Notes under the pieces: generated by a model
Database searches by the model: none
What the model saw: only the letters and a program-made list of their open reading frames with translations
Told to the model about the DNA's origin: nothing
From: Lumbricus terrestris
Taxonomy: Eukaryota; Annelida; Clitellata; Crassiclitellata; Lumbricidae
Length of the DNA: 64,000 nt
Assembly: GCA_949752735.1 (NCBI GenBank)
Contig: OX457036.1
Location: 17,443,433 to 17,507,432 of the forward strand
Direction: 5' to 3'
Part shown: positions 34,807 through 45,489 of the stretch, one piece after another
Layout of the letters: each line of letters starts with the position of its first letter
Position numbering within the stretch: the first letter of the stretch is position 1
Program-made: the position numbers and the translations under genes

Positions 34807-35234
34807 TTAAAACAACCTTGATGGTGCATCACAGTTTTTATTAGAAGTACCCCTACGATGCTTAATTTCAATGTCAAATGATTGTAAGGATAACAGCCAG
34901 CGTGTCAACTTAGAATTATTAGGTGCACAAGCTGTCAAATATTTCAATGGGTTATGATCAGTATATAACAATATTTTAGCACCTATTAAATAATGCTCAA
35001 ACCGTTGTAAAGCAAAAATAACAGCATAACTTTCCTTTTCAATTGTACTCCACCTTTGCTGAGTTTCAGACAGCTTACGTGATGCATATGCAATAGGCCT
35101 TTCACATCCATCCCTTAATTGAGCTAAACAAACCCCTACTGCATAATCTGAAGCATCAGTCTGAACAATAAAAGGATCATGAAAGTCTGGTGCAATTAAG
35201 ACATGAGAACTCATCAAAGCCTCCTTTAATCTTA
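34807..35234 (-). CDS. Gmr1-like pol, RNase H segment (separated by insertion)
   Basis: The frame contains IAPDFHDPFIVQTDASDYAV, IEKESYAVIFALQRFEHYL, LYTDHNPLKYL and NKNCDAPSRLF. These carry the four acidic residues (D, E, D, D) of retroelement RNase H. It is the direct continuation of the reverse transcriptase at 36588. The 1350-bp element at 35238-36587 separates them, and the frame is continuous across the gap if one TAA copy is kept. No chromodomain follows before the stop. Confidence 0.9.
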
Positions 35235-35237
35235 TAA

Positions 35238-36587
35238 GGGGTCATTGCATAATTACGTAACGCCGAAAATTGCCGTTTTTGACCCACCCACCCACCCTGT
35301 AACGCTTCGTAACGTTTCCCTTGACCCACCCACCCACCCTCCCCAGCGTTACGTAACGATTGCTACGAAAAATCAGTTGAGATTTAGGTCTATTATTGGC
35401 TTATGTGAGCGCATAATTAGGCCTATAATTCATATTTTCATAGCGAATTTAATATAGTATATTAACGTAGGGCCTACATGTGAATTATAGGCCTATTATT
35501 TGACAGTAGACTATAGGCTTAAAATATACACAATGTTTTATATATGACAGTCATGCGTTAACTGCAATTTTCTTAAATTTTACCGCAAGAATAAAATTTT
35601 ACACTGCTGAAAAGTTTCATGGACTAGCTCATTAACAATTAATCAAAATTAAGATGAGCTATCTATTTCCTTAGTCTGGGCACTTCGATAATTATTAATA
35701 TAGATATTGCCGAGTTTTGTTGAGCATTAATTTTAAATGTTTGAGATCGTGTCCACTAAGTAAAACATTAGGCCTACCACGTTGTTCGGTTGGTAAAACT
35801 ATCAAAACAATTCAAAAATCGGTTTCCGGTTTGCACAAACGGGAGGACAGAATTGACCTGGCATGTAACTGGTGTCTTTACTGCCGGTGTCATGAAACGG
35901 AGTATCCCCCCTGAAAGCTATCCGGGGGGATGAATTAATCTATCCCCCCGGATGGAATTAACCGGTCTATACTATCCGGGAGGATAAACCATTCTATCTC
36001 CTTTTTTGAAAAATGCGCATAATAAAAATATTTATGCTGTAATCAAAATTTAAAGTGACTCTAATTGTTTTAAGTGTCCTAGGCAATGCTCAGATAAAGG
36101 CAACTCGAATTTATTTAGTGACTCTGAGTGTTCTTAAGTGTTTTAAATGTTTTAAGTGCTCTAAAAACAGGGCAAAACAAATTGTCTAGTCGGAAAAAAA
36201 CATACCTGTTAGTGTCATTGTTCAAAACAAAGCAGATGAAAATTAATTTGCCAAAAAACTACACGCGGAAGCGGTTTTTTCGACTTTTTTAATTTTGGGG
36301 GATACAAATAATACGGGGGATACTCTATTTCGTGACACCGGATCTTATTCAGATAAATAGACCTTCTTCGGTTGTTTTAAATCAATGTCACGAAGTTTTA
36401 AACTTCAATCACATCATGTCTAAAGTGTCATTCGATGGAAGTTTAATATTCAATAATAATTTTTTTTCAAGGCGTTACGTAACGTTCAGCTACCCCCACT
36501 CACCCACCCATGTAACGTTTCGTAACGTTTCGAATGACCCCACCCACCCACCCACCCTCCAGCGTTACGTAATTATGCAATGACCCC
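35238..36587. mobile_element. PIF/Harbinger-like non-autonomous element in pol (1350 bp)
   Basis: Perfect 26-bp inverted termini beginning GGGGTCATTGCATAATTACG lie at 35238-35263 and 36562-36587. The 3-bp duplication TAA lies at 35235-35237 and 36588-36590. GG-rich termini with a TWA duplication are PIF/Harbinger-like. Inside each end are ACCCACCCACCC tracts with CGTAACG repeats. No transposase ORF is present. It entered in the middle of the Gmr1-like pol gene and is therefore younger. Confidence 0.85.
35884..36341. mobile_element. Inner inverted-repeat unit (458 bp) within the Harbinger-like element
   Basis: CCGGTGTCATGAAAC at the left and, reversed, CCGGTGTCACGAAAT at the right begin 27-bp termini matching at 24 positions, both continuing to AGTATCCCCC. 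No target duplication is evident. It may be a nested MITE or an internal palindromic part of the host element. Confidence 0.5.
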
Positions 36588-39375
36588 TAAACGCATCATA
36601 AGCTTTACTAGGACAATCCAAACAAAACATATTACGACTTTTAGTCAACTCAGTTAATGGTAATGCAACCTCTGCATAACTAGGAATAAAAGCTCTATAA
36701 TATCCGCATAATCCTAGAAAATGTCTCAACTCCTTCTTGGTGTTTGGAAGTGGTATATTTTGTATAGCTGAAACTTTATCCTGATCCACTTCCTTCACTC
36801 CAGAACCCAATAAATGGCCTAACCATTTTACTTTAGCTTTACCAAACACACACTTAGAAAGTTTAAGAGTCAAACCAGATTTTTGAATCGAAGACAATAC
36901 ATCTTCCAAATGTTTTAAATGTTCTTTCCACGATTCAGAATGTATAGCAAAGTCATCAATATAGGCATCAGCATAATCAGAATGTGGCTCCAAAATCTTA
37001 TTGGCAATACGCTGGTAAGTAGCACTAGCTCCCTTTAATCCAAAAGGCATCCTCAGCCACTGATACATTCCTCTATGCGTGACAAAAGCAGTAAGTTCCT
37101 TAGAATCTTCCTGCATTGGCACCTGCCAATAGCCAGACGAACAATCAAGAGTTGTAATGTATTTAGCACTAGCAACTTGATTAATCAAATCTTCAGTTTG
37201 ACACATAGGAAAACAATCGGAAAGTGAAAAAGAATTTAATCCCCTAAAATCACAACATAGCCTAAGACTTTTACCATCTGCCTTCCTCACACAAACAACA
37301 GGATGAGCCCACGGACTGTTGGATTCTTCAATCAGTCCATCAGCCAACAACTGAGTGATTTGACGGTCAACCTCTCCTTTAAATAATTGGGGTATCCGAT
37401 ATGGTTTCTGCCTACGTGGATGAACCTCCCCTTGTAACCTTATGGAATGTGTTCCCAAATTACATAACCCTGGTTTATCATCAAATAAAGATGTAAATTT
37501 CTGTAAAAGTTTTCGCAAATCCTGCTGCTGATCCAAATCCAGATATGTAAAGTCAATTTGATCAAAAATAGTAGTCCTGTCCGTCGTCTCAGTCAAATCT
37601 ACTGGTTGACAGTCTACCCGACCAAAATCCTCTTCACCATCACATATTAACCCAACCGCACTCACCCTCGGGTTAAAACGTCTCAGGAAGTTAGCATGTA
37701 ACGTCCTTTCACCTCCATCAGGCATTTGAACCAAATGACTGTATGCTGAGATCTTCCTTGTAATGACTCCTGGTCCAATCCATCTAGAACTCAATTTATC
37801 AGAGCAATCCTTCTCAAGTATCACAACCTGATCTCCAATCTCAAATGTCTTGTCCTTAGATCTTAAATTGTAGTAATGGGCATAGCCCTTCTGTGCTTCC
37901 TTAGAATGCTCTTCAGCTAAATCTTTTGCTAACTGCATTTGCTTCTTCAACCTCTGCATATACTTACTGGTATTAGCCAACTCCCAAGGGGCAATTTGAT
38001 CACCTGTCCATGTTTCCTTCAATATCGTCAATGGACCCCGACCAATCTGACCATAAACCATCATGAAAGGACTAACACCTGTCGTGGCATTAGGCAACTC
38101 CCTATAAGCCCACAACAAAAATGGCAATTCCTTCTCCCAGCCCTTAGGTCTTGCTTTTACCACTTGATGTAACATATTCTTCAAAGTTTGATTCCAGCGT
38201 TCCACAATTGCGTTCCCTTCAGGATGATAAGGAGAACTAAACCTCGGTGCACATCCTAACCTCTTCATAAACTCCTTCATCAGTTTCCCCCTAAAACTTG
38301 CCGCTCTATATGTGACCACAACTCTGGGTACTCCCGTATAAGAAAACATCTCCAATAGAGCCTCACAGATAGCTTCCGCATTAATGGTTCTTAAAGGTCT
38401 CACATCAGGCCATTTAGTGCATTGGTCAATTACACACAATACATATTTGAAGCCTTTGGATACCTGTTCAAATGGTCCAATTATATCACAATTCACTATC
38501 TCAAATGCGTTAGTTGGTCTGACCACAGGTGTAATTGGAACCCGATCATTTGTCGTTTTCCTTCTCCTCAATTGACAAGCAGTACAGCTCTGACAGTATT
38601 CTTTTACCTCCTTACTCATTCCCGGCCACCAAAACGACAACTTAATTCTCTGCAGCGTTTTCCTTGACCCAAAGTGTCCTCCCCATACACTGTCATGAGC
38701 TAAATCTAAAATCTCTCTGACTTTAATTTTTGGTACCACCAATTGTTGAATAATCTGTCCTCCAACACTATCTTTATGGAATAACACTCCATCCACTGCT
38801 CTGATAGAATAACCACCTTCGTTATTCTTACCTTTTTCCCACCACTCCTTAAGTCCTTCATCGGCCAACTGTTCCATCCTCAACTGCTCAGCCGCTTTGA
38901 CTAACAGTGGAGTTTCATCCAAAATATCAGACACCTCCGTTCTTTGCTCGATCCCATCTGAACTGTCCATCGTAAACAAACCCTCAGCATCTTCCTCTCC
39001 TGCTGAAGTTTCACCTCCACTTGTACCTTCAACCTGTAACACATTTTTCACACACACAGCATTACATTCATCTTCTAATGATTTAGAATCAACCCCTCCC
39101 TCTAATGTCTGTCCTTCGTCAACCTCAATTTCAAGGTCATTAAATCCGTCATTCTGTGTTAATGCCTTATAATCATCTAACGTTAAAAGACATTCCGTAT
39201 CTAACATTAGATCATCAGTCACTGCACATGTCAGTAATACTGACACCTTAGAATTTCCTTCATCAGAAACCAGCATGCAGGGTAAATTCATTAGGTTAGC
39301 TTCACTTGGAACCCCAAAAGCACCCCTTAATTTGATTTTCCCCAAAGGTTGACTGCCTTCACCCTACATGAGGTA
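36588..39375 (-). CDS. Gmr1-like pol: protease end, integrase, reverse transcriptase
   Basis: About 920 codons read through the end of the protease, then the integrase zinc finger (GGHFGSRKTL to CQSCTAC, about residues 215-250). The catalytic core has D in NCDIIGPF (about 285) and E in HPEGNAIVERWN (about 375). A GPY/F-like segment (SSRWIGPGVI) follows. The reverse transcriptase has WAHPVVCVRKADGKSLRLCC and YIDDFAIHS (about 795). The second catalytic aspartate is replaced by tyrosine in VVVTYRAASF (about residue 343), a one-base GAT-to-TAT change, so this integrase should be inactive. The frame stops inside the terminus of the inserted element at 36587. The first codons need a frameshift from the protease frame. 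In typical Ty3/gypsy elements integrase follows RNase H, but here it comes first. Confidence 0.92.
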
Positions 39376-39451
39376 ACATCCTCTTGTTAACAACAGTAAT
39401 CTCACTGCCCGAATCCAATAACGCCGTGCAAGCAAATTTACCAATCTGTCA
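39360..39451 (-). CDS. Gmr1-like aspartic protease start, off-frame from pol
   Basis: Directly after the gag TGA stop, the same frame continues with CTALLDSGSEITVVNKRM, an aspartic protease active site (DSGS). It then meets another TGA, and the remainder of the protease continues in the +1 frame into pol. Either stop readthrough plus a +1 shift is used, or one or both breaks are mutations. Confidence 0.75.
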
Positions 39452-41236
39452 CTTTACACGTGGTATACTTGACAAAGTTACACCCGAACTAACTGCCACA
39501 GCATTCCCAGCAGATATATTCAAAGCACTACATTCAAACAATGAATTCAAATCTACCACAACCTCTTCCTCACTCTTCTTATCTCTTCTCACCTTCTGAA
39601 GCTCAATAGCTTTGTCCTCAAGACAATACTCTGTTTCTCTACCGTAATCAAAAGGTCCATACTCCATCTCCCAAGAATTACAGAACCCTTTACCTTCATA
39701 CCATTCGCCTGTATTGTCCGGTTCAACCTTGACCAAACATACACCTGCTTCCCTGACCTCACCTTCAACCTCAACATGGTTAACCCTTGCTACCCCGGGA
39801 TTTACCTTGGTTTTATTTCTTGGACAATTTGCTTTGAAATGATGTTCCGATAAACAAATGAAACATTTTGGTTTCTCAAATTTCATGGTTCCCTGTCCCT
39901 TGTTCCTCCCCAAAGAATTATCATTAAACTTCTGGAACTGGGGTCTCTTTTCCACCCCTTTGCCATCCCTCTGATAATTCTGGAAAGACCTGCCTTCCCC
40001 GAACTTCGCTGGAAATTTAAACCCAATTTCCTTCACATTTTGGCCCTCAGACAAGTTAATAGAAAAAATGTCCGAAAGTTCAGCTAACTTGATTGGTTCA
40101 ATCCAGCTATCACTTTCTTTAGCAATCACATGAGACCGTAAAACAAATGGCATGCACTCCTTCATCTTATCTGCCACCCACAAATCCTGAATCTTCTGAA
40201 AATTATCAACTTCCCTAGATTCCAGATAAAATCTGAGATAAGTGCGAAGTCTGGTCGCAAACTGCATCCATGACTCATTTGCCAGTTTTTCTGCCTTAGT
40301 GAACTGCCCTTTATATTGCTGCGGGGTCAACCGAAATTCACGCAGCAAGGCCACCTTTAATTTTGCATATGAAGTTAATTGATCCACAGGTAACCTTCGA
40401 ATTAACTTCTTAGCTTTTTCAGAGAAGAAAGGCATAAGCAAAGCACATTTCAAATCATCAGGCACTTGGTATATAGCAAACATACTCTCTACTGATTCAA
40501 GATACAACGGCAACTCGACATCTTCAGTAGGCATTTTAGGCAACACGTTTTTCAAAATGTCCCCAAATTTCTTAATTTTAGTTCCCATAGCCTCTTCTTC
40601 TCTTGTCTTCCTATCCCGTTCTCTCTTTGCTTCCTCTCTCATCTTTTCTTGACTGTGAATTTGACTATCCAACAGTTTTGTCTGCCACTCTCTTTGCTCT
40701 CTCCTTATTTCTTCTTCCTGAGCACATATAAATTCTCTCGGTCTTTCCTCTCTTTCATTCTGTTCTCTCCTCATCTGTTCTTCATGTTCCATCCTAATTT
40801 CTCTCTGTTCTTTCTTCACATGTTCCTCACGCTCCATCATAATTTCCCTCTGTTCCATCATAATTTCCCTCTGTTCTTTCCTCACCTGTTCATCACGTTC
40901 CATCATAATTTCCCTCTGTTCTTTCCTCACCTGTTCATCACGTTCCACCATAATTTCCCTCTGTTCTTTCCTGTGCCTTTCATCTCGTTCCATCATAATT
41001 TCCCTCTGTCGTTCTTCTCTTTCCATCATCATTTTCATCATCTCCACCATTGTCATCTCTTTTACCACTTTCTTAGGTAAAACACCTTCCTTTAAACCCT
41101 TTGCCACCAAACACAATTCAATAAGCTGTTCCTTGTTTAAAGTTACAATGGTGTCCACATCTGAACCAGCTTTAACTAACAAACCAATTAATGCATCTGC
41201 ACTAAAAAACTTCAGTTTCTCACGTTCTTCTTCCAT
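39449..41236 (-). CDS. Gmr1-like gag (595 aa, SCAN-like capsid, zinc knuckle)
   Basis: The N-terminal third has a long charged coiled coil of repeated REIMMERDEQVRKEQ units (about residues 60-200). The capsid part (about 235-400) includes PLYLESVESMFAIYQVP, ALLREFRLTPQQYKGQF and SWMQFATRLRTYLRFYLES. It resembles the SCAN domain, which is known to derive from Gmr1-like capsids. A CX2CX4HX4C zinc knuckle, CFICLSEHHFKANC, lies near residue 456. Gag packages the element RNA into particles. The frame is intact from ATG at 41236 to TGA at 39449. Confidence 0.9.
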   Translation of the reverse strand: MEEEREKLKFFSADALIGLLVKAGSDVDTIVTLNKEQLIELCLVAKGLKEGVLPKKVVKEMTMVEMMKMMMEREERQREIMMERDERHRKEQREIMVERDEQVRKEQREIMMERDEQVRKEQREIMMEQREIMMEREEHVKKEQREIRMEHEEQMRREQNEREERPREFICAQEEEIRREQREWQTKLLDSQIHSQEKMREEAKRERDRKTREEEAMGTKIKKFGDILKNVLPKMPTEDVELPLYLESVESMFAIYQVPDDLKCALLMPFFSEKAKKLIRRLPVDQLTSYAKLKVALLREFRLTPQQYKGQFTKAEKLANESWMQFATRLRTYLRFYLESREVDNFQKIQDLWVADKMKECMPFVLRSHVIAKESDSWIEPIKLAELSDIFSINLSEGQNVKEIGFKFPAKFGEGRSFQNYQRDGKGVEKRPQFQKFNDNSLGRNKGQGTMKFEKPKCFICLSEHHFKANCPRNKTKVNPGVARVNHVEVEGEVREAGVCLVKVEPDNTGEWYEGKGFCNSWEMEYGPFDYGRETEYCLEDKAIELQKVRRDKKSEEEVVVDLNSLFECSALNISAGNAVAVSSGVTLSSIPRVK

Positions 41237-41749
41237 GTCGTGTTAGTAGACACACAAAAAAAACTAATCACAGAACAAGACAAGAACCAATGATACCCTC
41301 CAGGAAAAATCCTTAGATATTGTCCTTGCTTCCGAATCCAGATGGCGTAGAAATGGTGTAGATAGGCACGATGGTGTAGAAACGTTGACTCCAATGTCCT
41401 TGACACCACAACACTTGACTTGGTTGCAATATAGTTCCTTCACTCTTCAATGTCCACTCATGAAAAGCTCGCCAAAGGGACCAGAAATGTTGAACCCGAC
41501 CCACAACCAGAGCTACAGCTGCGTCGTCAGAGGATAGCCTGAATCCACACTTCGGTGTGCAACGGTCAGTGTGACGAATTTATTCTCCCGCATATCGGAA
41601 GACGATGGCGAGGAAGGGTTAAATTCCAGCCCTGTGGACTGGTTTACTGTGTGAGCTGGTATGCCGCTTCCTCTGTGAACTCCAGAGGACGGGAGCGGTC
41701 TGGTGTCCAACGCAGGAAAATGACTTCAAGACGAAGCGCTGACACAACC

Positions 41750-42030
41750 CCACAGTTTCTCCGAATATCCCGATGACCTTCACCGTGTAACGTTCAACAC
41801 AGTAAAATGAATTCCCGACGAGACGAAAACACCACAGTTTCTCCGAATATCCCGATGACCTTCACCGTGTAATGTTCCACACAGGAAAATTGAATTCACG
41901 ACGAGACGAAAACCACAGTCTCTCCGAATATCCCGATGACCTTCACCGTATAACCTTCCACGCAGGAAAAATGAATTCACGACGAGACGAAAACCACAGT
42001 CTCTCCGAATATCCCGATGACCTTAATCCT
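41750..42030. repeat. About 81-bp tandem repeat in the Gmr1-like leader
   Basis: The phrase CTCCGAATATCCCGATGACC occurs four times with a period near 81 bp, between the primer site and gag. Three full units and a partial one are present. The region 41237-42047 is the untranslated leader. Confidence 0.85.
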
Positions 42031-42047
42031 GGTCTGTCTCGGACATT

Positions 42048-42065
42048 ATCCTGGTCACGGCACCA
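42048..42065 (-). other. Gmr1-like primer-binding site (tRNA-His type)
   Basis: Two bases inside the 5' LTR, the minus strand reads TGGTGCCGTGACC. Its first 12 bases are complementary to the usual 3' end of animal tRNA-His (GTCACGGCACCA). Position and start TGG fit a reverse-transcription primer site. Confidence 0.7.
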
Positions 42066-42067
42066 AA

Positions 42068-42165
42068 TGTGAGGAGTTTTCCCCGTCGTATTTAAAGAAA
42101 ATAACACACGTTAAATCGTTTAAATAAAGTATATTATATCTTCTCGTTGTGTTTCACATTTATCC
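42068..42165 (-). repeat. Gmr1-like 5' LTR, inner fragment
   Basis: These 98 bases match 34261-34358. The LTR is interrupted after ATCC (42162-42165) by the element at 42166-50394 and resumes at 50395 with the duplicated ATCC. Confidence 0.95.
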
Positions 42166-44136
42166 TGTAACGTTCCCCCCTTTTTAATCGTGGGCCGCCT
42201 GGTCTGGCACCACCGGGAGGGATCCCCAAACGTCCGTCCTCCAACCCTCCCCAGTCTGCCATTCCATCGCCCGTCCTAAAAAGGGGTTGGCCCCTATTGA
42301 ACGTTGTTGTCGTCCCCGAGAGGGCCAACTGGGGCGCTACCCCCAGTTGTTTGGGTACCCCCTCGGTTCTGACCATCGAGGCCCTCTCCTCACTCCTCTC
42401 CCTACTCCCTTCCCTTACGATAGCGGAGTAACCGGCCTGGGTGGGAAACCCCAGCCTATCCAGTTGTGCATAGTCGGGCCTAGTCTTATTCATCAGTCTG
42501 GCACTCCTCCGACTATCTGGCATAGCCTCTGTACTGGTTCCCTTCCCTTCTTCCTCTCGAGGTGTCGGCCGAGCCTTTGGCGCGGAATCGCATTGCTCTT
42601 CGATAGTTTTCTCTTCACTACCTGGGTTCGTCCTAATCTCCTCCTCTTCCTCCGTTCTCGCAATTCTCACTTCCTGGTCCCTTGTTTCCTCTTCCTGCCG
42701 GATTTCTCTCCTGTCCTCTTCTCCGTCCTGCCAACCCGTACGTCTATTGTCCCTCATTAATGTCCATGTCGCGCTCCTTCCTCTCTCTTCATCTGGGTCT
42801 GCAAATACTAGGTCTGTCTCGTAGGGCATCTCCGTGAATCGTTCCTCTAACCGTCTTTGTCGGTCGGACAATCCATGTAGTCCGTCGTCCACTCCTCGTA
42901 TTCGATCATCCATTCTTCTAACCCGATCGTCAATCTGACGTTGACCTTCATCCATTCTTCTAACCCGATCGTCAATCTGTTGCTGTCTGTCGTGGACACT
43001 AGAAAGCGTTCGGTTTATATTGGATAACATGGCCATCAGTCCGGAATCTTGGCCTAAAGATCGTTGTCCGTCCCTTTCCTCTCGTCCAGTTTCACTCTCA
43101 TTCTCATCCCCGTCATTACTTACAGAAAGCCGAGACATTTTAGTCCAATAGCCGTAGCTATGTCTTTATTACAGTCAATTAATACAATCAAGACACAAGA
43201 TAGCGCAATATAATCAAAGAAACTAATTATAGCATTCACTCTTTCACTCTGCCTAGCCTAGCGCACAGCAACAATAATACGGGTTAATTTCAGACCTGGG
43301 TTTTTCCCACTATCAACAACAATAATAATGAGACCTGCCTGTCAGATCGCTCGTGTCAGTCCTTCCTTCATTCAATATGTTCTCACAGAATTCCGTCTTT
43401 AGCGTCTCCTCCTTCCTTCCATGAACTCGCAGAATCACCATCAGTAATAGTCTCCAATTTCTCGGCAACGTCCTTCGATTCCTGCCGTCTATTCCTAGTA
43501 TAACGATCGCTTCACTTCTCGTCGTTCACCGCTGTTCTCCTCGTAGTTGAATCCTATCGTGTCGCAGACTTATCTATTAACTCGTCACTTGTTATCGAAT
43601 CTAGACAATCGTCCTTAGATACGGGCCTTTATCCTCTCTTCTCTGCATCGTCCTCGCACACAGCGAACTAGCACAGTAACTCTCAAACTCGCAATTCGCA
43701 CGACAAACTGGCGACTGGAAGACAACAACTGGCCTCTGGAGGACGACGAACTGGCCCATAGCAACAAGCATTGCTCTCTTTTATGCACTTCCCCTCAGCT
43801 CTGTCTATTTCATGGTGTATCTCTCGTTGTCTGCTTGCGTCCTACTAATGTCCGTGCGCGTGTCTCTGTGCATATGCCACGCCATCGACGTGTAAAGACG
43901 CCGAGGCCTCAAATGCAGGTCCTAGTTCTCTGTTCGTCATCGGTCTATTAAATCAGGTCTGAGTCCTCCACTTGCAGCTGGGCCTACTTAAACAGGGCGC
44001 AGTTCTATCACATATTACTCACACTCATACATACATATACTCTCATAACCATACATATTCATTCATGGCAATACACGCAGTTAACTTATAATCGATGTCA
44101 CATGGCGCTGTATAAATGGAGCCCTACTTCCTTACA
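42166..44136 (-). repeat. Nested element 3' LTR (1971 bp)
   Basis: It is collinear with 48424-50394, with identical length and no difference noticed. It carries a silent copy of the gag 5' end: a 334-codon minus-strand frame at 43138-42134 that runs out into the Gmr1-like LTR and stops. That frame lies beyond the LTR poly(A) signal (AATAAA near 43164) and is not expected to be expressed from this element. Confidence 0.93.
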
Positions 44137-44155
44137 ATACCCCCGCCCATCTAAT
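44137..44155 (-). other. Polypurine tract of nested element
   Basis: The minus strand reads GATGGGCGGGGGTAT immediately before the 3' LTR start TGTAAGG. A purine run in this place primes plus-strand DNA synthesis. The stretch 44156-44715 is untranslated sequence with no gene. Confidence 0.7.
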
Positions 44156-44715
44156 TCCGAAGCATGAGGAACGATTATATTGACTGCGTGTACACAATAG
44201 TTAGGCCTATTTTAACCATTCATCAACCAGTCATACCTTAAGCAGTAAAATGCAATCACCACAATATAAATCTAGCACATAGCAATATAACATTTCAATG
44301 TCTTCTGCAAGTATGCAGTCACTAATCGCCTCATAATATGCTCAGTAGTTCCATAAGCCTTAATTATCCGATAATATCATCAATAGCACTCTCATTACTA
44401 ATTTAAAAACAAAATCTTTCCTCGATCATTATGCACGTCCACAGTTAAAGACAGTTCAATAGCATTACTCTACTAATAGTCTCTATGCATTCTAATTAAG
44501 CATCATCCTGTAATACATTTTTATATAGCGCAACATTAAGTCTACTGATAACGACTGGGTTTCTTTATAAAGCGTTTTGGTCGTGCTTCACGTCCGTTGA
44601 CCTCCTCCTCGCTTGGCGTCAATAATAAAGCAGAAAAACATAGTTCCAGAGTTCCACCCGGTAGTCGATAAAACCTCGGAAGACGAAGTCGCAGGTGCAG
44701 GTTTGAGGGACGTCT

Positions 44716-45489
44716 TCAACGTGCGAACAAAACGTCCCACGCCCAGTTGGCGCGCCACAGGAAATATAAAGTGAAAACAATCACCTCTACAGCCCAGGAG
44801 TCCCTGGCTGCCTCCCGTATGACGTCTCCAATATTCTCCAAGAATTCGGATTCGGTGGCCGGAAGACTCTGCTGTGCGAACCGCAAGATCACCTGGACAG
44901 CCAGGCACCAATGGTCATAGTTCCATTCCATGGGTTGACCGTACCTCCGGGGTGCTCCTGAACGTCGTGGGGTCCCTTCCTGACGAGTCGTTGTCACTAC
45001 GCCCAACCGTTGGCTCCAAGTCCTCAGAACCTCCAGCGTGTTTGGCATCTGCGTCAGGGTGTGAACGGCGAGCATCATAACAGGAATGACCTCACCCTCT
45101 ATGCCGAGATGTGGAACGCTCTGATCCAGCCGGTAAAGATCTTGGTGGCACAGACTCGCCGTTCCCTTCTCTAGCATTTTCTCCAGGATCAGGTAGAGAA
45201 GTCCTGTGGAGTGACTTCGCCACGACGGAAGGTTGGTCGGTCGTCTCCCTCTCCCCGCTCCTCCTGCCGTACCGGTCCAGGGTCCGTGATTAGTTGACGC
45301 TCCCGGGCTCGTCGTCGCCGCCGAAATGGTGGAGAAGGATCGGTCCTTCTCTTCTTCCTTGACGTTGTCCGGGGTGCTGGTCGCTGCCGCCAGTCCCTCC
45401 AAAAATTGATCGAGGAACGTTCCGACTGAGTCCTCTGCAGCACTTTCCAACATCTCCCCTATCATCGCCCTCTCTTCGTTATCAGACAT
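44716..45489 (-). CDS. Unknown 257-residue ORF in the pol position of the nested element
   Basis: The frame begins MSDNEERAMIGEMLESAAED and ends FLWRANWAWDVLFAR. The N-terminal half is acidic, then Gly/Ser/Thr/Pro-rich. The C-terminal half is predicted helical and tryptophan-rich, with a hydrophobic stretch (AVEVIVFTLYFLWRANW) that could be a membrane segment. It has no reverse transcriptase, integrase, RNase H or envelope motif that I recognise. It lies downstream of gag-protease in a different ORF, about 500 bp away. It could be a lineage-specific accessory gene, an env-like remnant, or captured sequence. Intactness in a recent insertion favours function. Confidence 0.6.
   Translation of the reverse strand: MSDNEERAMIGEMLESAAEDSVGTFLDQFLEGLAAATSTPDNVKEEEKDRSFSTISAATTSPGASTNHGPWTGTAGGAGRGRRPTNLPSWRSHSTGLLYLILEKMLEKGTASLCHQDLYRLDQSVPHLGIEGEVIPVMMLAVHTLTQMPNTLEVLRTWSQRLGVVTTTRQEGTPRRSGAPRRYGQPMEWNYDHWCLAVQVILRFAQQSLPATESEFLENIGDVIREAARDSWAVEVIVFTLYFLWRANWAWDVLFAR

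Noticed and set aside
42134..43138. 334-residue frame as a separate gene
   Set aside because: It is the gag 5' end carried by the 3' LTR, reading into the Gmr1-like LTR and stopping. It lies past the expected poly(A) site.
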